Source: Closterium sp. NIES-65 (Eukaryota > Streptophyta > Zygnematophyceae > Desmidiales > Closteriaceae). Taken from it: a DNA stretch of 64,000 bases. A program made the position numbers and the translations under genes. Shown one piece after another: positions 11,301 to 22,731 of the stretch. The stretch lies in contig CANXME010000550.1 of assembly GCA_948144175.1 (NCBI GenBank), forward strand, positions 1-64,000, read 5' to 3'. The notes below the pieces were generated by a model. That model was given only the letters and a program-made list of their open reading frames with translations. It was not told where the DNA came from and did no database searches. Each line of letters begins with the position of its first letter. The first letter of the stretch is position 1.

Positions 11301-12711
11301 TACACACTGCATGCATTATGAGTTCCTTACGGTGTCCTGAGGCATGGCTGAAAACCATGCTCACGTAAACCTGGGAAAGAGTGATGTTGAAGTATCAAAG
11401 CAAGAGTGCATAAAGGCACAAACCACTTGTTAGGCTGCTCATGCTTGCATTGCAGCCCCTCTCATTAGTCATAGCCAAGGGCAGGCCCCAGTTCACCCTT
11501 AAAACTGATAAACTAAGGGGTGAATCCACGTTTTGAACAAGCCTAGGATCAAGCTAGTCAACCCCGCGTTAGGAAGATTATGACAACTACAATAAGTCCT
11601 GCTGGGTTCTGGTCTTCAGTAAAATCCTGTTCCCGTTCGACCGAGACCCACAATACCCGACTCATGAGTCGCGTTGGACACATGTGGGTTACGGTTTGAA
11701 TAAGTCAAAGCTGTTTACTCTTCAATGCAGATGCATTTTCTGGACTCTCCCTTTCTGGGATAGGTACAACGTGGGTCAGACATGCTCATGTGTCGAGTCG
11801 ATTCAAGTCACTTTGAGTGGAAGTCGAGTTGGGAGTTGTGTCAAGTTGAGCAAAGACCAGACGTTTTCTTAACTGCCAGCTCTGGGCCTCATATTTATGA
11901 GCATGTGAGCGGTCATGTTGGCTCTCTTTATGATCTCTTGATGTTACTCGCAAGTCTCTGAGGTTTGTCATGTTGCCGATGGTGGATGGAATGGACCCAG
12001 TCAGCGCATTGTGGTTGAGATACCTTATGGTGAAACATGCGAAGGGTTTTACGAGTGGTAAGATTACACATAAAGGGCTTCAAATGTGTTAAAAAAAGAT
12101 ACGGCGAAACACTAGTTACCAAGCACATGGGAAGGTGCCATGAAATTCAATCAAGAATAACAAATGAATCAACTGAATAGTAGGAGAGGGAGGATTGATA
12201 TCAAACAACAAGGACTAAAGAACTCATGACATGGTGAAATATGATTGTGATACAAGCTACCTACTCTAAACGGTGCCTGATAAACAGGTGCTAAACGTTA
12301 CCATCGACTATATAGCACAGTGTGCAAGAAGTAGCCCTTTCAAAAAGAAAAGCGAATGAAAACAATGGGCAATTATTTGAGCCTCACACAAACATGCAAA
12401 TATGTAGACATTGAGAAGCAACACAAAGGGATACACATTACAAAACGTCAGTGGTGGTGGAAATGCATATCAGGACACGAGAATGAGTTGAAACTTGTGA
12501 GCGTGTACATTGGTCATGCCTAGCATGTATGCTCGTTCTCAAATCAAGTTGACTTGGTGTTGCCATTGCAGGCCCTCTAATTTCTGAACCTGTGCGAGGT
12601 TATGTTGGCTCTCTTTCCTATTCCCTTCATAATACTCACAACCAATAGAGGTTTCTCATGTTGCCGATGGCAGATGGAATAGACCCACTCAGGGAATTGC
12701 GGAAAAGAATC
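5311..12711 (-). CDS. LRR receptor-like serine/threonine kinase (multi-exon)
   Basis: Exons, all minus strand: LRR 12711-12640, 12023-11952 and 10826-10755 (72 bp each, 24 residues), Cys-rich 9389-9220, linker plus TM 8853-8383, kinase 7623-7298, 7166-6879, 6734-6583, 6133-6049, 5634-5311 (stop). Every junction keeps phase; the last six exons alone give 547 codons without a stop. The LRRs read like NNLTGQLPPTIGNL. The juxtacrystalline linker is (VPTPSPSP)n, followed by one hydrophobic span and KRYR. The kinase has IGSGSFGDVYKG, AVK, HRDIKPANILLD, DFG, GTPGYVDPAYF and SRPSM, so it is catalytically complete and RD-type. Expected role: plasma-membrane receptor signalling; the ligand is unknown. 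Two introns appear to use GC donors (after 6879 and 11952). More LRR exons lie upstream to 37.2 kb; the signal-peptide exon was not found. Confidence 0.85.
6538..6596 (-). repeat. 20-bp triplication carrying the kinase exon splice donor
   Basis: On the minus strand, CACAG|GTGAGCAG occurs three times, spaced by 20 bp. The copy at 6583/6582 gives the correct phase into the next exon (DVH-SFGV). The two further copies lie just inside the intron and would add 20 or 40 nt, shifting frame. Confidence 0.85.
8629..8853 (-). repeat. 24-bp coding minisatellite encoding VPTPSPSP
   Basis: About nine 24-bp units lie inside the receptor-kinase exon. On the minus strand each encodes eight residues, so copy-number change keeps the frame. 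The product is an extensin-like extracellular linker between the Cys-rich domain and the membrane span. Confidence 0.9.
9508..10323. mobile_element. non-autonomous hAT-like element (degenerate)
   Basis: The left end TAGACATGAGCACAAGGGCG and the reverse complement of the right end (TAGACACAAACACGAGGGCA) resemble each other and the TAGGGATGAGCAAA terminus of the intact hAT element at 27.4 kb. The interior is rich in CGAACATGTTCG-type words, as are the subterminal regions of that element. No transposase is present. A clear 8-bp target duplication is not seen, so the exact borders are approximate. Confidence 0.5.
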
Positions 12712-12999
12712 CTGATGATACAACATACAAAAGGGTTTATGGGTGGAAAGAAACATTGAATACAGCAAGAAAATATTCCTAGTGAAAAACAGCACACTAC
12801 ATAAACAGTGCTGCAAGAAACAGCCCTTTTAACAAGTGAAAACAACGGGCAATGATTTGAGCCTCACACAAACGTGAAAATATGTGGACATTCGGAAGCA
12901 ACACGAAGGGATAAACATTACAAAATGTTAGTGGTGGTGGAAATGCATAGCAGGACACGAGAATGAGTTGAAACTTGTGAGCGTGCACACTGCTTAGCG

Positions 13000-13804
13000 T
13001 ATACATGGGCAAACGAGTCGAGTTTTTCCTCGACTTGTTCGAGGGACTCGAAAAGCTCGAGTTTCAAGTTTGTTTTTTTGTAAAAAAAACTCGGTTGCTC
13101 GAGTCGAGTTTTGCTCGCGAGTTAAGAAAACTCGTGAAAAACTCGGCTACCAAGCAAGTTTTTTCAAAACTCGCAAGTTTTTGGGGCTCGTAAGCATTTT
13201 GCCACCAGAACCGCCCGCGCCTAGCATTCCGCCACTAGATCCGCCCGCACCTAGCATTCCGCCGCCAGATCCGGCCGCCCCTAGCATTCCGCCGCCAGAT
13301 CCGGCCGCACCTAGCATTCCGCCTCCAGATCCGCCCGCACATAGCATTCCGCCGCTAGATCCGCCCGCACCTAGCACTCCGCCGCCAGATCTGAACGCAC
13401 ATAGCATTCCGCCGCTAGATCCGCCCGCACCTAGCATTCTGCCGCCAGATCCGCCCGCACATAGCATTCCGCCGCTAGATCCGTCCGCACCTAGCATTCC
13501 GCCGCCATATCTGCCCGCACCTAGCATTCCGCCGCTAGATCCGCGCGGCATTTCCTTTCACTAAACTGGTTTCGTGGGGTGGTGGGTAAGGGGGGTGTTT
13601 AACAACGAGTCGAGTTTTACTTGACTCGGACGAGTTTTCTTTGAACTCGTCCGAGTGTTGAAAAAACTTGGTAAAATGGTCGAGTTTCGAGTTTGCTTTG
13701 TGGCACAAAAAACTTGGCGAGTTTTCCTCGACTCGACTCGTGTGTGACAAAAAACTCGTCAAAACGAGTCGAGTAAAACTCGACTCGTCTTTTGCCCATG
13801 TATA
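13000..13804. mobile_element. non-autonomous hAT element with internal minisatellite
   Basis: The element is flanked by the perfect 8-bp direct repeat GCTTAGCG (12992-12999 and 13805-13812). It starts TATACATGGGCAAA and ends TTTGCCCATGTATA, a perfect 14-bp TIR. Subterminal zones are dense in ACGAGTCGAGTTTT and its complement. It has no transposase. An 8-bp target duplication with short TIRs is the hAT signature. It lies upstream of the LRR exon at 12711, in probable intron. Confidence 0.9.
13193..13555. repeat. 30-bp minisatellite inside the hAT element
   Basis: About twelve 30-bp units of the CCGCCAGATCCGCCCGCACCTAGCATT type. The 30-bp period keeps one plus-strand frame open as a Pro-rich decapeptide repeat (PPDPPAPSIP) and a Gly-rich frame on the other strand. 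I regard both as consequences of the repeat, not as evidence of a gene. Confidence 0.85.
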
Positions 13805-14539
13805 GCTTAGCGGAGCGTGGTGGTGTGCCAATTGTGCACACAGACACTTGTAAACACCAACAACACTTCCATATCCAAGACCATGTTGGTGAAGAAGTGC
13901 ACGGCAATGCTCTCGTGTACAAAGTGGTCGAAATGGTTCAATATGATTCTGATCACCAAGCAGCTTACAAAATGGTTGAGTTATTCCGACTCATACTGAA
14001 GAGAAGGGATCGCGGCCTGTGACGTACCTTGTTGCTACTTGACAGGCAACCATGACCAATGATCCTCTTCATCAATCACAAGCCAGGGGTCCAAGACGGT
14101 GATGAACCCAAGCCAACTTTCTTGCTCTGCTGGCTGTACTCCAGTGGAACTGTGCTGTCTTAATGATCCAAGAACTTGCTTGCTGAACTTGCGCCGACAA
14201 GCATACTATCAACTCTTTGAGAAGCCTTGTCATGCTCGACGTAAAATGAAATAATAATATCAAATACACTTATGAACAGATGGTTGTTAGTTACCATGAA
14301 TTGTCCATTTGAGTTCCAATCGTATACGACCTTCATCTTCTTGCTTGTTTTTACCTCAAAGCCACAGGAAGGAGCACTACATATGGATATGGCAAGAAGA
14401 AGCTTGACATTTCATGTGAATGTGGCAGTAAATTCCACGTACATCTAACAGCAAACTGGCATACCCATGGGGGTTTGAGGGGCAGTTTTTTTTTTTAAAT
14501 CCGAGACATGATTTGTGTATGATGGAACTAATAGACGCT

Positions 14540-14900
14540 TTACCTGGTAAGATTGTGCCTTTGATCGTCACTGCCAGCTTGATTTCAAAGGTTCCCACTC
14601 TCGTCATCCTCCCATGTATGGAATAACCATCCTCGCCCATGTAACTTGTCGCCTGAATGTTGCAGGACCATATTTCGAGGCTAATGAGGAGATATCGGCT
14701 GCGGAAGAACCTGGTACCCACGAGGTTACCAATGTGAGTGGCGGGCTGGACAGCTGACATAATGACGCTGTTGGGAGAGATCTCCTGCTCCGCCAATGTT
14801 GGTCACCGCCGTGCACCATCTCCATCCCTAGCCCTGGAGTCAAAAGTGCACAGTGGTTCAGCCATATGTGCCAAAGTGTACCTGGATAGAGGACATTGAA
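14540..14900 (-). other. repeated upstream module, possible degenerate ectodomain exon
   Basis: This block recurs in diverged form near 24.9, 26.9, 33.9, 36.8 and 37.7 kb, each time upstream (minus sense) of an LRR exon. In several copies one minus frame is shared and open, around (R)SLxISLxIWSCNVQA. Here the frame continues to TFEIKLAVTIKGTILPG before a GTAAAG donor-like site, faintly recalling the end of malectin-like domains of plant receptor kinases. Other copies lose the frame. It could be a duplicated exon, an exon relic or conserved intron sequence. Confidence 0.3.
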
Positions 14901-15381
14901 ATCCCCCCAGTGTCACCGGCGGTCCTCCCCTGCTCGGCTGTCATACAGCGCTGTGAAAAGGTGGGTCTGGCTGCAAGTAGAACGTAGGTTTGCCAATCAG
15001 GCCGACCCTACACCTGCCTGCCATACCTGCAGCCGTAATCTCCCCACGAATTCCACCCCGAATGGATCTCGAGTCAAATATGTGCTGGTGCATATGCTCC
15101 CTCCTCACACGAAGCTTCCTATGGGACCATCACGAGTTATGAACCTCGGCAATGGGCTTCCATTCTTCCTGCCACAGATCCGCACACTCGACCCACTGCT
15201 GCCACCTCCCTTGGTCCCGGACGCACCTGTCTCTCCTGGGTGAACTTTCCCCTGTCCACATTTCCTCCTAGGATACAGCCACCGCCACTGGTGCCATGCC
15301 AGCCTCCTTGTGGATGGGCAGGCTGAAGCTGTAGCGGAGAGGATGGAGCTTGTGGCTATCGCAGGCTTAGGAGGAGGCCAG

Positions 15382-15514
15382 TGTCAGAATGCTATATAGC
15401 TTATACATTTGTGTAGGCTATAGTGGGGTATCCTATAGGGGGTACAACACAATTAGGGTTAGTACTTGTACTCACTCATTTCATAGTTGATTCATTCTCG
15501 TTTGACTTTCCTCA
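15382..15514 (+). repeat. 5' LTR of the copia element
   Basis: 133 bp, starting TGTCAGAATG and ending TTTCCTCA. It matches the 3' LTR except for T versus C at two positions. Confidence 0.95.
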
Positions 15515-15528
15515 TGGTATCGAGCAGG
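15515..15528 (+). other. primer-binding site, initiator-tRNA-Met type
   Basis: TGGTATCGAGCAGG immediately follows the 5' LTR. TGGTATC is the usual start of the copia primer site complementary to the 3' end of initiator tRNA-Met. Confidence 0.75.
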
Positions 15529-15669
15529 TTCCCCCGTGGGAACTGTGCCTAGGGCCCACCATATTGAGAATTATTTTTTTCCTGCCCGAAGCGCGCTCCC
15601 CCCCCCCCCTTGAGTCGCGCCTCGGGCTTTCACCTCGTCGAGCCGCCCTAGTGGCCACTACGCCCTAGC

Positions 15670-16330
15670 GGCCCTCCCTCTCCTGCGGCCCCGCCGCCCT
15701 ACGTCGCGGCCCCGCCGCCCTACGTCGCGGCCCCGCCGCCCTACTCCTGCGGCCCCGCCGCCCTACGTCGCGGCCCCGCCGCCTTTCTTGGCGGCCCCGC
15801 CGCCTTGCTCCTGCGGCCCCGCCGCCCTACGTCGCGGCCCCGCCGCCCTACTCGTGCGGCCCCGCCGCCCTACGTCGCGGCCCCGTCGCCTTTCTCGGCG
15901 GCCCCGCCGCCTTGCTCCTGCGGCCCCGCCGCCCTACCTCGCGGCCCCGCCGCCCTACATCAGCGGCCCGGCCGCCCTACGTCGCGGCCCCGCCGCCCTA
16001 AGTCGCGGCCCCGCCGCCCTACATCAACGGCCCCGCCGCCCTACCCCTGCGGCCCCGCCGCCCTACGTCGCAGCCCCGCCGCCCTACGTCGCGGCCCCGC
16101 CGCCCTACTCACGCGGCCCCGCCGCCCTACCCTTGCGGCCCCGCCGCCCTACGTCGCGGCCCCGCCGCCCTACTCACGCGGCCCCGCCGCCCTACCCCAG
16201 CGGCCCCGCCGCCCTACGTTGCGGCCCCGCTGCCCTACGTCGCGGCCCCGCCGCCCTACGTCGGGGCCCCGCCGCCCTATTCCTGCGGCCCCGCCGTCCT
16301 ATCGCAGCGGCCCCGCCGCCTCCTGCTCCT
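15670..16330. repeat. GC-rich 21-bp minisatellite in the copia leader
   Basis: Around thirty variants of CGGCCCCGCCGCCCTACGTCG lie between the primer site and the gag start. Two plus-strand frames stay open as Pro/Ala/Arg repeats, but they are period artefacts. Between 16330 and 16540 the repeat grades into CCGAGCCGCC units. Confidence 0.85.
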
Positions 16331-16609
16331 GCCGCGCCGCCCTACAGCGGCACTACCGAGCCGCCCAACAGAAGAGGAGCCGAGCCGCCCTGCTGCCGAG
16401 TCGCACTGCAGCCGAGCCGCCCGGCCGCCCACCAGTCGAGCCGCCGTGCAGCCGAGCCACACAGCAGCCGAGCCGCCGAGCCGCCCTAGCAGCCGAGCCG
16501 CCGAGCCGCCCTACAGCCGAGCCGCCCGAGCAGCCTTGTCCGGTGAGCACAGCCCCTTTGTCACTGCGTGCCCTCACCCTACTGTTTGCACTGCTAGGCA
16601 TCTGTCGTC

Positions 16610-17742
16610 ATGGCTACCCCCAGTGTCCTCACTTTTTACGCCGAGGGTAGGGCCATTGACTTTGAGGTCTGGGTAGACGACCTGCAGCTGTTCTTACAGT
16701 GCGATAGGGCAGACGGCCTCTCTCTCTTTGACCTTACCTCTGGCGCTTCCCCTGCCCCTGCTGCTGACGCTGACGCCACTGTTTGCTCCCAGTGGGCCAC
16801 GCGCGACGCTGCTGCACGTCTTGCTGTGCGTCGCCACCTCCGTACCTCCGAGCGTGCGCACTTTAGTCAGTACAAGAGTGCTCAGACCTTGTACGACGCT
16901 GTAGTCGCGCGCTACTCCTCCCCTGCCACTGCTGCACTCAGCCGTCTCATGCTACCGTACCTCTTCCCTAACCTTGCTGCCTTTCCCACCGTGGCAGACC
17001 TCATTACGCACCTCCGCACTAGTGACACTCGCTACCGCGCTGCACTCCCCGCAGACTTCTGCGCCACGAACCCCCCCCCATGTACATCACTCTGTACTTC
17101 CTAGTCACTCGCTTTCCTGACTCCCTTCGAGTAGTCAAGGACCACTTTCTCTCAGTCTGTCCCACCACACTCACTGTCGACCTCCTCAAGAAGGCCCTCC
17201 TAGCAGCAGAGAAGAGTATAGTTGCTGTAGGAGCCTCTCGAGGTGACCCGCGCACCCCCATCTTTGAGGGGTGTTCTCCTTCCCCCCTGCTGCCCTCTGT
17301 TGCCTCTGGTGCTACGGCCGACCTCCTTGGTCTTGAGTCGGTCGGTGCGGCGTCTGCCCCTAGCAGGAGACGCCGCCCTGGCAAGGGCAAGGGGGGCAAG
17401 GGAGCTGGAGGAGCGGGCGGTGGAGGTGGAGGTGGAGGCGGTGGGGGTAGTGGGGGTGGCGGTGGGAGTGGAGGTGGGGGTGGGGGGGTCGGTGGCGGCA
17501 GTGGAGGCGGAGGCGGCGGCGTCGGTGGCGGTGGGAGCGGAGGTGGCGGAGGAGGCGGCGGTGGAGGCAGCGGCGGAGGCGGCGGCAGTAGCGGAGGCGG
17601 CGGAGGCGGTGGGGGTGGCGGTGGAGCTGGTCGCGGGTCTTCGCAGAGGAGTGGCTCCGGTGGTGGCTCGCGCCAGCAGCAGCAGCGCGGTCGTGAGACC
17701 CTGTCCCCTCAGCAGCTCTGTGAGTGGTACACTGCACGCTAG
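16610..17742 (+). pseudogene. copia gag, frameshifted
   Basis: The start is MATPSVLTFYAEG. The N-terminal gag resembles copia UBN2-type capsid (DFEVWVDDLQLFL, later SQYKSAQTLYDAVVARYSSP). A frameshift occurs at a C-run near 17070-17078, and the next frame continues sensibly with MYITLYFLVTRFPDSLR. A long Gly-rich segment (17400-17635) follows, then SPQQLCEWYTAR and a TAG at 17740. After that stop the same frame gives a C/H cluster (CTYVLRTGDRAGEQCGGPHP) that may act as a nucleic-acid-binding finger in place of a standard CCHC knuckle. Confidence 0.8.
17400..17640. repeat. Gly-codon-rich simple repeat in copia gag
   Basis: GGN-rich sequence with short GGAGGCGGC and GGTGGAGGT units encodes poly-Gly with occasional Ser. 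Frames on the opposite strand are shadows. Confidence 0.8.
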
Positions 17743-19610
17743 CGGGGTGGGGGTTTTGGTCCGTGCACCTACGTCCTGCGCACCGGCGACCGTGCGGGTG
17801 AGCAGTGTGGGGGCCCGCACCCCACCCAGCGCTGCTTTGGCCGCCTGACGGACGCGTGGCGTCACCAGTTCCCGGAGGCCTAAGAGATTCCTCGCTAGGG
17901 CGAGCTGTCTAGGGCGGGTGTTGTCATATTTGATCTTGACTTTGATGCTATTCTCTCTGTCATGTATGCTGTGTCTAATAGTGATGAGGGTGACTGCTAC
18001 CGCTGTTTCCCGCCCGATCCGGGCATTGAGGCTGCTGCCCTAGGTGCTTGCGACGCTGCTGCTCTAGGTGCTAGTGTGTCTGCGTCCTCAGGTACTAGTG
18101 AGTCTGCGCTCTCAGGTACTACGTCGGCTTCGGCCTCCCTCACCTTCACCCTTGACTCTGGGGCGTCTCGCTCCTTCTCTCGGGACCGCACCACACTCAC
18201 GCCGCTCAGTCGGCCGGTTGCGATGTCTCTGGCTGACCCCTCCGGAGGTCCTGTACTGTCTCGTTTCTCCACAGTCCTCCCGTGTCCAGCGGCTCCCTCT
18301 GGCACCCTGTCTGGTCTTTACCTCCCCTCGTTCTCGACGAACCTGGTGAGTGGTGCTGACCTACAGGATGCAGGTGTCCACCAGTTCACTCCTGCGCGTC
18401 ACCGAGGGACACACTGTACGGAGGCTAGCACAGGCCGACACCTGGCTACGTTCACCCGTCAGCCGGGGTCGAGCCTGTACACTCTCACCACTGCGTCTCC
18501 TCCAGTTGCTGAGTCTGGTAGGGTAGCTGCGTCGGGTCAGGTGTTTGCTGCGACGTCCTGGTCTGGTCCTGAGTCTGCCCCCTGTTCGTGTCGTCTCTTG
18601 TCTTACGAGACTCTCCTCTGGCACCACCGCCTTGGCCACCCCTCTCTGCTTCGGCTCAGAGGCATAGCCTCTCATCTTCTTGTGTCTGGTCTCCCCCGGT
18701 CCCTCCCTCCCCTTCCTCAGGGCCCTGGCCCTGCCTGTGTCCCCTGTGTCGAGGGGCGCCAGCGTGCTGCCCCTCACTCCTCCCAGTTTCCTTCGACAGA
18801 GGCCCCGTTGCAGACGCTTCACATGGACGTGTGGGGCCCAGCCCGCGTCTGTAGACAGAGTCACGAGCGCTACTTCCTGCTCGTTGTTGACGACTACTCG
18901 CGTTACACCACAGTCTTCCCCTTGCGCACCTAGGGTGGTGTCACTGAGGTACTGATCGATTGGATCTGCGCAGCTCGTCTCCAGCTCAGGCAGAGCTTTG
19001 GCTCGGACTTCCCTGTTGTGCGTCTGCACTTGGACAGAGGCGGAGAGTTCTCCTCTGGCCTTCTGCGAGCCTACTGTCGTGCACGAGGCATCCGTTAGAC
19101 CTTCACGCTTCCGGACTCACCGTAGCAAAATGGGATTGCTGAGCGCCGCATTGGCATGGTCATGGACGTCGCTCGTACGTCTATGAAGCATGCGGCTGCC
19201 CCCCATTTTCTGTGGCCGTTTGTGATGAGGTACGCGGCGCATCAGATCAACCTCCACCCCAGAGTCTCCAGGCCGGAGACCTCCCCAGCCTTGCTGTGGA
19301 CGGGGAAGGTTGGCGATGCGTGAGCGTTTCGGGTCTGGGGATCTAGTGCGTTTGTCCGCGACTTGTCTGCGGACAAGCTGTCCCCTCGTGCTGCTCCTTG
19401 CGTCTTCCTGGGGTTCCCCCCTGACGCGCCTGGGTGGCAGTTCTACCACCCCACCTCTCGCCGTGTTCTGTCCTCCCAGGACGTCACGTTTGACGAGTCG
19501 GTCCCCTACTACCGCCTCTTCCCCTACCGCACTCCGTCCCTCCCCCCACCCCCACTCTTCCTTATACCAGGTCCCCCCCAGGTAGACCCCCTTCCCCCTC
19601 AGGGTCTTGC
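17743..19610 (+). pseudogene. copia protease and integrase region with in-frame stops
   Basis: Reading one frame: a retropepsin-like segment with LDSGAS, then GAG-pre-integrase LWHHRLGHPS with a CVPC pair, integrase HMDVWGP and VVDDYSRY, RLHLDRGGEF, and SP*QNGIAERR where copia integrases have SPQQNG. The frame is broken by TAA 17881, TAG 17896, TAG 18931, TAG 19096, TAG 19123 and TGA 19321. Downstream CVFLGFPPDAPGWQFYHP is the usual segment after the integrase core. The catalytic Asp, Asp and Glu are all still visible. Confidence 0.85.
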
Positions 19611-19675
19611 CCCTTCAGGTGTGTCCCACGTAGACGCAGTCGAGCCTGTCGAGGTCACTGTTGACTCTGGTGCTG

Positions 19676-20240
19676 CTGGGGGTGCTGAGCCTGGGGGTGC
19701 TGGACCTAGGGGTACGGAGTCTGGTGGTGCTGAGCCTCGGGGTGCTGCGTCTTGGGGTGCTGAGCCTGGGGGTGCTGAGCTTGGGGGTGCTGCGTCTGGG
19801 GGTGCTGAGACTGGGGGTGCTGAGCCTCGAGGTGCTGCGTCTTGGGGTGCTGAGCCTGGGGGTGCTACGCCTGGGGGTGCTGAGCGTGGAGGTGCTCCGC
19901 CTGGAGGTTCTCCGGGTGCTTCTTCTCGCCGGGAGCCACTCTCTCCACAGGAGCTGCGCGAGTGGTTTGCCCGGCGCTGGCGCCGTTCTGCTGGTGCTGG
20001 AGGTTCTTCGGGTGCTGAGGGTGCTGCGGTCGCGGGTCCCGGAGGTGCTCGTACTGAGAGTACTGGAGCTGCTGGGCCTGCGGGTTCGACTAGAGCTGGT
20101 GCTGCTGAGGGTATTGGTGCTGAGACTACTACTGGCGGTCCTGCTGGGGGTGCTCCTGGTGCTGCTGGAGGTTCTCGAGCTGCTGGAGGTTCTGCTGGGG
20201 CGGTTGCTCCTGCTGAGGTTACTGGTGCTGTCCCTGCTGC
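19676..20240. repeat. GGTGCT-rich 15-30-bp coding repeat between integrase and RT
   Basis: Repeated GGGGGTGCTGAGCCT-type units encode GGAEP/GGAAS motifs in the pol frame. This expands the hinge between integrase and reverse transcriptase. Confidence 0.75.
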
Positions 20241-20259
20241 TTCTGGCGTCGCCACGCGG

Positions 20260-22519
20260 CCTCGACCGTACTTTGTTCCACTCCTGCAGCAGGTTCTTGG
20301 TCTTCCACTCCACTGGTCCGCCTCCTACCTTAAAGTGTCCACAGCTTGTCCCGTCACAGTCACAGCTACAGCCTGCCTCCCCTTTGCCTGCTCCTTCTCC
20401 CTACGCTGGTCCTACTGGAGGTCTTACTGAGCGTCGTGAGCCTGCGTCTCGTCCTGCGTCGCCTGTTCGTGCTGCTCGCGCTAGTGGTCGCGGTCCTCGC
20501 CAGCGTCCTCTTCCTGTCCCTGGCATGCAACGGATGTCTCTGCGTCCGTCTACTGCTCCTCTGCGTGCCCCTTTGCCTTCCCCTCCTGAGTCCTCTCTTC
20601 CCGCTCTTGCCGACCCTGAGTCGGACTCTCTTCGTGCTGCCACTCCTGCTATCACGCGTCTCTTTGCTACTGTTGTCACTGACGCTTCCTTCGAGTCTAC
20701 TGCTGCGTCTGCCCTAGATGCTGAGCTCGTCGACTTGGCTGCTCACTGACGCCTAGACTACGCTGCTAGTCTTGTCGCTGAGTCTGAGTCTGTCTGTCCT
20801 CCGTCCGTCGGGGGTGAGTGTGCTCCTGGCACGGACGTCCTTGAGGACAGGCAGGAGGAGTTCCAGTGTCTGGCGGCTGCTTCACCTCATCTCGTGTCCG
20901 TAGTGCTTACCCCTGAGGGAGACCCGGATGCACTTGACATCCCGACTCCGCGCTCTTACACGGAGGCGATAGAGGGTCCCTACTCCTCTCAGTGGCAGGC
21001 AGCTATGGATGCAGAGATGGCTTCCTGGAAATCCACAGGCACCTACGTTGACGGTGTCCGCCCTCCTGGGGCGAACATCGTCAGTGGCATGTGGAGCTTC
21101 AGGGTGAAGCGGCCGCCGGTTTCTCCACCTGTCTTCGAGGCGCGTTACGTGGCTCGTGGTTTCAGCCAGCGGCAGGGAGTTTACTACTTTCAGACCTTCT
21201 CCCCCACCCCGAAGATGACCACTCTTCGGGTACTGCTGCACGTTGCTGCTCACCGTGACTACGAGCTGCACTCTCTTGACTTCAGCACAGCTTTCTTGCA
21301 GGGCAGCCTGCACGAGGAGATCTGGCTGCGTCGCCCACCTGGCTTCACTGGGTCTTTCCCTCTTGGTACCAAGTGGAGTCTCCGGCGTCCAGTCTACGGT
21401 CTCCACCAGGCGCCCTGTGAGTGGCACGACACACTGAGAACTACGCTTACGCCTCTTGGGTTTGCTCCTTCTACTGCCGACCCGTCGCTGTTTCTGCGCA
21501 CCGACACCTCTCTGCCGCCGTTCTACATCCTCGTGTACGTCGACGACTTGGTCTTTGCCACAGCTGACACTGCTGGACTCGCCTACGTGAAGTCCGAGCT
21601 GCAGAAGAGACACACGTGCACAGACCTGGGTGAACTGCGCAGCTACCTTGGCTTGCAGATCGCCCGGGACAGAGCACGCCGCACCATTACCCTGACTCAG
21701 TCACACATGGTGTAGCAGGTTCTTCAGCGCTTCGGCTTCACGTACTCCTCGCCTCAGGCCACTCCTCTGTCTACTCGCCACTCGCTCTCAGCTCTGCCTT
21801 CGGATGAGTCCGTAGAGTCGTGTGGCCCGTACCCAGAGCTTGTTGGCTGCCTCATGTACCTGATGACCTGCACACGACCTGACCTTGCATACCCTCTTAG
21901 CATTCTCGCATGCTATGTTGCTCCTGGGAGACACCGACCAGAGCACATGGCTGCAGCGAAGAGGGTGTTGCGCTACCTGTGTAATACGTCGGGCATGGGG
22001 CTAGTGCTTGGAGGGCGGAGTCCAGTGGTCCTCACTGAGCACGCGGACGCTTCTTGGGCTGACGACCAGGCTACGCAGCGGTCGTCACTGGGTTACACCT
22101 TCAGCCTTGGTTTCGGCTCTGTTTCGTGGCGGGCTACTCGCTCGTCTTCTGTCCTTGGCTCCAGTTGTGAGGCTGAGATCTACGCTGGGGCCATGGCTGC
22201 ACAGGAGTTTTGCTGGCTCACCTACCTGCTGACTGGCCTTGGAGAGCCGCCTCGTTCTCCTCCAGTCCTGTATGTAGACAACAAGGCCATGCTGGCCTTG
22301 TGTCGAGAGCAGCGACTGGAGCACAGAACAAAGCACATTGCTCTCCGCTACTTTCTTGCTTGTGAGCTACTGCAGCGTGGACAGTTGCGGCTTGCGTACG
22401 TGGCCTCTGAGGCCAACACTGCTGATGTCTTTATCAATGCACTTGCGCATTGTGATCATCAGCGCTTCTGCACTCAGCTGGGTCTTGTGCCCGTCTTGCC
22501 TCACTTGCTCTCCTCTTGA
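20260..22519 (+). pseudogene. copia reverse transcriptase and RNase H, broken
   Basis: After a frameshift near 20300 the pol frame resumes and carries RT: WQAAMDAEMASW, SFRVKRP, YVARGFSQRQGVYY, LHSLDFSTAFLQG, LRRPVYGLHQAPCEWH and YVDDLVFA with the catalytic Asp pair. TGA 20747 and TAG 21713 interrupt it. RNase H follows with TEHADASWADD, SCEAEIYAG and YVDNKAMLALC and ends at 22519. The family motifs are complete, so loss of function comes only from point changes and the frameshift. Confidence 0.9.
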
Positions 22520-22731
22520 CCTTGATTGTACTCTCACATATATATATACCTGCTCTTGCTTGTCTAGCTTTATATATATGTGTGTACTCTTGCATGTGAA
22601 CTGGCCGTGTGGCCTTGACCCTATGCTCGGACTGTGTTGTGACTTTGTGATCCACCCTGAGCTTGCTTTGCTTTGCTTTGCTTGACTGGTCTTGTGACCC
22701 CTTGTTCTCCCCCACTTTGCCTATGGGGGTG

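Noticed and set aside
13147..13551. Gly-rich collagen-like minus-strand frame
   Set aside because: It is a product of the 30-bp minisatellite inside the hAT element; there is no start context or flanking exons.
15788..16650. Long Pro/Ala/Arg-rich plus-strand reading frames
   Set aside because: They come from a 21-bp GC-rich minisatellite in the copia leader, whose period keeps any frame without a stop open.
17200..17865. Minus-strand and alternative-frame proteins opposite the copia gag
   Set aside because: They are shadows of the Gly-codon repeat; the real frame matches copia gag.
19599..20313. Ser/Thr- and Pro-rich minus-strand frames over 19.6-20.3 kb
   Set aside because: They are shadows of the GGTGCT-rich pol hinge repeat.
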